A stretch of DNA of 60,133 nucleotides from Komagataeibacter intermedius TF2 (lineage in GTDB: Bacteria > Pseudomonadota > Alphaproteobacteria > Acetobacterales > Acetobacteraceae). A program made the position numbers and the translations under genes. The first letter of the stretch is position 1, and every line of letters begins with the position of its first letter. The stretch is taken from positions 1-60,133 of the forward strand of contig NZ_BANF01000059.1 of assembly GCF_000964425.1 (NCBI RefSeq). The letters are read 5' to 3'. This document shows, one piece after another, positions 55,913 through 60,133 of this stretch. The notes under the pieces are model-generated. The model worked only from the letters and a program-made list of their open reading frames with translations, was not told the origin of the DNA and made no database searches.

Positions 55913-56274
55913 TCGACCGAAAAGCTCGTGCCACATCCGCATGATGACGCGGCGTTGGGATTGCGCACGGTAAAGTGCGCGCCCATCAGGCTGTCATCAA
56001 AATGCAGTTCCGCCCCGTTCAGCAGGTCCATGCTGGCCGGATCGACCACCACGCGGACCGTTCCGGCCGGAATCACGATATCATCGGACCGGCTTTCATG
56101 ATCCAGCGCGAATTTGTACTGGAACCCGTTGCACCCCCCGGCCTCGACCGATACCCGCAATGCGGGTTCCCCGGCGGGCGAGGCAGGCTGTTCATCCAGT
56201 ATTTCACGCAGGCGGCGGGCCGCCGCATCCGATACGCGGAAGCTGTCGGTGGACGGGGTGGGGGGCACGGACAT
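55909..56274 (-). CDS. erpA: Iron-sulfur cluster insertion protein ErpA
   Basis: A 121-residue A-type carrier of the HesB/IscA/ErpA family. Three cysteines that bind the cluster or iron are in place: one in VEAGGCNGFQYKFALD and two in the C-terminal SSCGCGTSF. The FDDSLMGAHFTVRNPNA segment before the last cysteines favours ErpA over SufA. It passes iron-sulfur clusters to apoproteins, including those of isoprenoid synthesis. It heads a two-gene minus-strand unit with xthA and is divergent from dgt. Confidence 0.92.
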   Translation of the reverse strand: MSVPPTPSTDSFRVSDAAARRLREILDEQPASPAGEPALRVSVEAGGCNGFQYKFALDHESRSDDIVIPAGTVRVVVDPASMDLLNGAELHFDDSLMGAHFTVRNPNAASSCGCGTSFSVE

Positions 56275-56401
56275 CGGGTTTCACCATGATCAATGGCACG
56301 CCACCCTGCGGGACCATGTTGGCCACAGGCGGCGCGCGGGTTATGGATGGGCGGCGGCATCATCACGTGCCGTTCCATCCATGGCTGGATCCTGACCTTA
56401 T

Positions 56402-57580
56402 ATGAGCACTGCACCCTATGCTGTCCAGACCGCCACGGCCCGTGGCAGGCTCTATCCCGAAGCCGAGGCCCCGACCCGCAGCCCATGGCAGCGCGACCGC
56501 GACCGGGTGCTGCATTCGGCGGGGTTTCGCACGCTGCAGTACAAGACGCAGGTCTTCCTTAACCACGAAGGCGATTTTTTCCGCACCCGCCTGACCCATT
56601 CGCTGGAAGTGGCGCAGGTTGCCCGCTCCATTGCGCGCAGGATGGGGCTGGAGGAAGACCTGACCGAAGGCCTGGCGCTGGCCCACGACCTTGGCCACAC
56701 TCCCTTTGGCCATGCGGGGGAGGAAGCGCTGTCCACCGCCATGAAGCCCTGGGGCGGGTTCGACCACAATACGCAGTCCCTGCGGCTGGTGACGTTGCTG
56801 GAACGGCGGTATTTCGCCTTTGATGGCCTGAACCTGACATGGGAAATGCTCGAAGGGCTGGCCAAGCATAACGGGCCGGTGGACCATCCCACGCCCTATG
56901 TGGCGGATTATGCCGCCCGGCACGGGCTGGAACTGGGCAGCTATGCCTCGGCGGAGGCGCAGGTCGCGGCCCTGTCCGATGATATTGCCTACCATGCCCA
57001 CGACCTTGATGACGGGCTGCGCGCGGGCCTGCTGCATATCGAGGATCTGGAAACCCTGCCCGTCGTGCGCGAGGCGCTGGCCGATGCGCGCGCGGCCCAG
57101 CAGCAGGCTGGCTGCCATGCCGGCAATAACGATCCCCGCCTGCGGCATGAAACCATCCGGCGCGTCATCAACACGCTGGCCATGGACCTGATCGGCCAGA
57201 CCCAGCGCAACCTTGAACGCCTGATCCCGACCTGTTCCGATGACATCCGCCATGCCGCCCGCCCCGTAGTGGCGTACAGTCCGGAAATCGCGGCCGCCAA
57301 TCTGGAAATCCGCAAATTCTTGTATGCGCGGCTGTACCGGCACTGGCGGGTCAACCGCATGACGCGCAAGGCGCGGCTGACGGTCGAATCGATTTTCGCC
57401 ATCCTGTCGGAAAACATGACCCTGCTGCCCGATGGCACGCGGGAGCCAGCACTTGCCGCGCGCGACGGTGGCGACATGGCAGGTGCATGCCGCGTGGTGG
57501 CGGATTATATTGCCGGGATGACCGATCGCTGCGCGATGGAAGAATATCGACGGTTGACGGACCTGTCCTCGCCGGGGTGA
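56402..57580 (+). CDS. dgt: Deoxyguanosinetriphosphate triphosphohydrolase-like protein
   Basis: A 392-residue HD-domain enzyme. The HD motif metals are in TRLTHSLEVAQVARSIARRM and LALAHDLGHTPFGHAGEEAL; VALSDDIAYHAHDLDDGLRA provides the last aspartate. The N-terminal SPWQRDRDRVLHSAGFRTLQ is typical of bacterial type 2 dGTPase-like proteins, which hydrolyse dNTPs to nucleoside plus triphosphate. It is followed by a structured gap and argS. Confidence 0.93.
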   Translation: MSTAPYAVQTATARGRLYPEAEAPTRSPWQRDRDRVLHSAGFRTLQYKTQVFLNHEGDFFRTRLTHSLEVAQVARSIARRMGLEEDLTEGLALAHDLGHTPFGHAGEEALSTAMKPWGGFDHNTQSLRLVTLLERRYFAFDGLNLTWEMLEGLAKHNGPVDHPTPYVADYAARHGLELGSYASAEAQVAALSDDIAYHAHDLDDGLRAGLLHIEDLETLPVVREALADARAAQQQAGCHAGNNDPRLRHETIRRVINTLAMDLIGQTQRNLERLIPTCSDDIRHAARPVVAYSPEIAAANLEIRKFLYARLYRHWRVNRMTRKARLTVESIFAILSENMTLLPDGTREPALAARDGGDMAGACRVVADYIAGMTDRCAMEEYRRLTDLSSPG

Positions 57581-57606
57581 AACACGCCCATCGCATTTAT
57601 CCGATT

Positions 57607-57649
57607 GCCTGCCGTTCTGGTATCACGGCAGGCCCGTCCTGCCGGGCCT
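57607..57649 (+). other. Two mutually exclusive hairpins in the argS leader
   Basis: GCCTGCCGT (57607-57615) pairs with ACGGCAGGC (57625-57633). AGGCCCG (57630-57636) pairs with CGGGCCT (57643-57649). The stems share 57630-57633, so only one can form at a time. The layout resembles an attenuator, but no T run of terminator length follows directly. Confidence 0.4.
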
Positions 57650-57688
57650 GAGGGTCCGTTTACTGTTTTTGTTGGGAAACCGTGCCGC

Positions 57689-59494
57689 ATGTCAGACAGT
57701 CTGTTCGTCCGTTACCTTACGCATGTGCGCGCAGCACTGGGCCGGATCGTGCCCGACCTGCCGCCTGCGCTGCTGGACCGGGTGGAGGTCACCCCCACGC
57801 GTGACCCGGCCCATGGCGATCTGGCGACCAATGCGGCGCTGGTCGTGTCCAAGGCGGCACGCCGTCGCCCGGCGGACATCGCGGCCGAACTGGTGACGGC
57901 GCTGGCGGATGTGCCCGGCATCGCACATGCGGAAGTGGCTGGCCCCGGCTTCGTCAACATGCGCCTGGCCCCGGCCGTGTGGCAGGACGTGGCGCGCAAC
58001 GTCCTGAAGGTGGGTGAGGATTACGGCGCCAGCACCGCGGGACGCGGCGTGAAGGTGAATGTGGAATACGTGTCCGCCAATCCCACCGGCCCGATGCATG
58101 TGGGCCATTGCCGTGGGGCCGTGGTGGGTGACGTGCTGGCCAACCTGCTGATCAAGGCGGGATACGAGGTCACGAAGGAATATTACATCAACGACGCCGG
58201 GGCGCAGGTCATCGCCCTGGCATGGGCGACCTACTGGCGCTACCTGCAGGCACTGGGCACGAGCGTGACCGAGGACGAATTCGCCGCTGTCGTGCCCGGT
58301 GGCGCGATCCAGTACGGTGGTGATTATCTGGTGCCGGTGGGAGAGGCGCTGGCCCGCGAGCATGGCGACCGTCTGGCCGCCCCCGGCCTGAAGCCCGCCG
58401 ATCCCGCCATGTGGCTGGAGACGGTGAAGCGCAAGGCGGTCGATACCATGATGGCCATGATCCGCGAGGATCTGGCGGCCCTTGGCGTGCATCATGATGT
58501 CTTCACCAGCGAGGCGAAGATCCTTGCCGATGGCGAAACCGACCGTGCTATAGCGGAACTGGAAAGAAAGGGCCTGATCTACGAAGGCGTTCTGGAACCG
58601 CCCAAGGGCAAGCTGCCCGATGATTGGGAAGCGCGCCCGCAGACACTGTTCCGCTCCACCGGGTTCGGGGATGACGTGGACCGCCCGCTGCGCAAGTCTG
58701 ATGGCTCGAACACCTATTTCGCCAACGACATCGGCTATCATGCCGACAAGATCCGCCGGGGCGCCGATGTGCTGGTGGATGTATGGGGGGCGGACCACGG
58801 CGGCTACGTCACCCGCATGAAGGCGGCGGTTTCGGCGCTGGCGACGGACGGGCGGCCGGTGCTGGACGTGCTGCTGTGCCAGATCGTGCGTATCGTGCGC
58901 GACGGGCAGCCGGTGCGCATGTCCAAGCGTGCGGGCACCTTCGTCACCCTGCGCGACCTGATTGATGAAGTCGGGCGCGATGCCGTGCGCTTTACCATGC
59001 TGACCCGCAAGGCGGACGCGCAGATGGAATTCGATCTGGATCAGGTCGTGGCGCAGAGCCGCGATAACCCGGTCTTCTATGTGCAGTACGCCCATGCGCG
59101 GTGCTGTTCCGTCCTGCGGTCGGCGGCGGGCATGGCCAATGAGGGAAAGATTCCGGGGGGCATCACGCCCGCGGAACTGGCGGATGTGGACCTGTCGGGC
59201 CTGACGTCGGATGCGGAACTGGCGCTGCTGCAGCGCATGGCGCAGTGGCCGCGCATGGTCGAATCGGCGGCCAGCGCGCATGAACCGCACCGTATCGCGT
59301 TCTACCTCAACGAACTGGCGTCCGATTTCCATGCCCTGTGGAACCGGGGGCGCGATGATGCGACCCTGCGCTTCCTGCAGGAAGATGATGTCGCCACCAC
59401 CCGCATGAAGCTTGCCCTTGTCGAGGCTACGGCAACCGTGCTGCGATCGGGTATGAAAGTGCTCGGCGTACAGCCGGTCGAGGAGATGCGATGA
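57689..59494 (+). CDS. argS: Arginyl-tRNA synthetase
   Basis: A 601-residue class I synthetase. The N-terminal Add-1 domain is seen, followed by VSANPTGPMHVGHCRGAVVG with the HIGH-type HVGH, a WGADHGGYVTRMKAAV segment, and QPVRMSKRAGTFVTLRDLID with the KMSKS-type motif. The C-terminal anticodon domain is helical and ends VLRSGMKVLGVQPVEEMR. ATG 57689 is preferred over an earlier start at 57605, because family N-termini start close to MSDSLFVRYL. Its stop overlaps the next gene start (ATGA). Confidence 0.96.
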   Translation: MSDSLFVRYLTHVRAALGRIVPDLPPALLDRVEVTPTRDPAHGDLATNAALVVSKAARRRPADIAAELVTALADVPGIAHAEVAGPGFVNMRLAPAVWQDVARNVLKVGEDYGASTAGRGVKVNVEYVSANPTGPMHVGHCRGAVVGDVLANLLIKAGYEVTKEYYINDAGAQVIALAWATYWRYLQALGTSVTEDEFAAVVPGGAIQYGGDYLVPVGEALAREHGDRLAAPGLKPADPAMWLETVKRKAVDTMMAMIREDLAALGVHHDVFTSEAKILADGETDRAIAELERKGLIYEGVLEPPKGKLPDDWEARPQTLFRSTGFGDDVDRPLRKSDGSNTYFANDIGYHADKIRRGADVLVDVWGADHGGYVTRMKAAVSALATDGRPVLDVLLCQIVRIVRDGQPVRMSKRAGTFVTLRDLIDEVGRDAVRFTMLTRKADAQMEFDLDQVVAQSRDNPVFYVQYAHARCCSVLRSAAGMANEGKIPGGITPAELADVDLSGLTSDAELALLQRMAQWPRMVESAASAHEPHRIAFYLNELASDFHALWNRGRDDATLRFLQEDDVATTRMKLALVEATATVLRSGMKVLGVQPVEEMR

Positions 59495-60133
59495 GCCCTG
59501 ACACCACGCCCCCCAACGTCCCCCCTGACAACAGGGGCGACAACCCGCCCGCGCCCGATCCCTATGCCGCACCCAGGGGGCGGGAGCGCATGGGGACCGA
59601 TTCCAACGCCGACCTGAAGGCCGGCACCCCGATGGAGCCGGCAGATGACGCGCAGACGCGTCCCGCCCGCCGCGCGGGCCGTGGTGGTTTCGATTTCAGG
59701 GCCCTGCTGTCGCGCGTGGCGGGCAGCAGCCTGCTGGGTGATGATCCGCTGACGCGCAAGCTGGTCTATGGCGCGGCGGGACTGGGTGGCGTGCTGGTGG
59801 TGGCGATTGGCGGATGGTCGCTGTTTGGCCACCATCAGGGCGGGATTCCCGTTCTGGGGCCGCCTCCCGGCCCGGTGCGCGTCAAGCCCGCCGATCCGGG
59901 CGGGATGCAGATACTGGGCGCAGGCGACGGCATGCCTGCGGATGGCGGTGTAATGCGCCTGTCCCCGCCGCCGGAACAGCCGCAGCCCGACGCCATGGCC
60001 CGCCAGTACGGACAGGTAACGGGTGAGGGAGAACCCACGCCCGCACCGGCGCAGGCCCCCCCGTCCGCCGCCCCCGCCACGCCACCAGCGGCGCAGACGC
60101 AGGCCGACACGCCCGCGCCGCCCCAGCCAGCCG
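59491..60133 (+). CDS. SPOR-type cell division/envelope protein, truncated by window end
   Basis: The first 214 residues of a protein that continues past the window. It has a hydrophilic N-terminus rich in proline and arginine, a single transmembrane helix (LVYGAAGLGGVLVVAIGGWS, about residues 90-110), and a proline/alanine-rich periplasmic linker. This layout and its position directly after argS fit alphaproteobacterial SPOR-domain proteins, which bind denuded septal peptidoglycan. The SPOR domain itself is not in the window, so this is a prediction. The ATG overlaps the argS stop. Confidence 0.7.
   Translation, partial: MSPDTTPPNVPPDNRGDNPPAPDPYAAPRGRERMGTDSNADLKAGTPMEPADDAQTRPARRAGRGGFDFRALLSRVAGSSLLGDDPLTRKLVYGAAGLGGVLVVAIGGWSLFGHHQGGIPVLGPPPGPVRVKPADPGGMQILGAGDGMPADGGVMRLSPPPEQPQPDAMARQYGQVTGEGEPTPAPAQAPPSAAPATPPAAQTQADTPAPPQPA

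Noticed and set aside
57692-59572. A 626-codon open frame antisense to argS
   Set aside because: Shadow of argS; composition is His/Gln/Arg-rich with no recognisable fold.
1-60133. CRISPR arrays, insertion sequences, prophage or integration scars
   Set aside because: No regularly spaced repeats, transposase or integrase frames, or tRNA-end duplications were found; both tRNA genes are intact with normal flanks.

Overview
The window reads as a chromosomal segment of a high-GC acetic acid bacterium (Acetobacteraceae), most probably a Komagataeibacter. The decisive evidence is a complete type I bacterial cellulose synthesis cluster in the order cmcAx, ccpAx, bcsA, bcsB, bcsC, bcsD, bglAx (32085-45894). 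CcpAx, together with a BcsC and BcsD closely matching K. xylinus proteins as I remember them, points to that genus. The rest is typical alphaproteobacterial core: the dusB-ntrB-ntrC-ntrY-ntrX-hfq-hflX block, an ispDF fusion, hisZ-purA, rpoH, and an ATP12 homologue. I see no insertion sequence, phage, CRISPR array or pseudogene.

Layout. 1-1981 (minus): minC-minD-minE division-site genes. 2149-7913 (plus): a glutathione transferase, an HI0933-type flavoprotein, an orphan AlgI-like MBOAT acyltransferase, RarA and an RluA-family pseudouridine synthase. 7946-11193 (plus): an AsmA protein and ATP12, then a two-way terminator and ispDF on the minus strand. 12745-21793 (plus): a tightly overlapping nitrogen/redox signalling and RNA-regulation operon from dusB to hflX. 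21908-28689: an inositol monophosphatase-family enzyme, mazG (minus), argC, tRNA-Leu(CAA), serC, hisZ and purA. 28828-30944 (minus): rluD and rpoH, separated by a leader with a large inverted repeat. 30993-31495 (plus): a small membrane protein and tRNA-Glu(CTC).

31554-32084 is an unusually AT-rich regulatory gap holding a near-perfect FNR/CRP-type box. The cellulose cluster follows. CMCax and CcpAx act outside the synthase core; BcsA makes glucan and senses c-di-GMP through PilZ; BcsB and BcsC carry the chain across the periplasm and outer membrane; BcsD organises extrusion; BglAx trims oligosaccharides. A secreted protein of uncertain, possibly chorismate-lyase-like, fold is appended 8 nt after bglAx. 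After it come a DUF985 cupin/Nudix pair and htpG.

49934-51213 holds the most surprising item: a clear FMN riboswitch whose only downstream gene is a SAM-dependent methyltransferase, with a hairpin that buries the ribosome-binding site. mtnA, aspS, an EipB-like envelope protein, xthA and erpA (minus), dgt, argS and a truncated SPOR-domain gene complete the window. A family of nested palindromic intergenic repeats occurs at least four times, always just after a gene stop.
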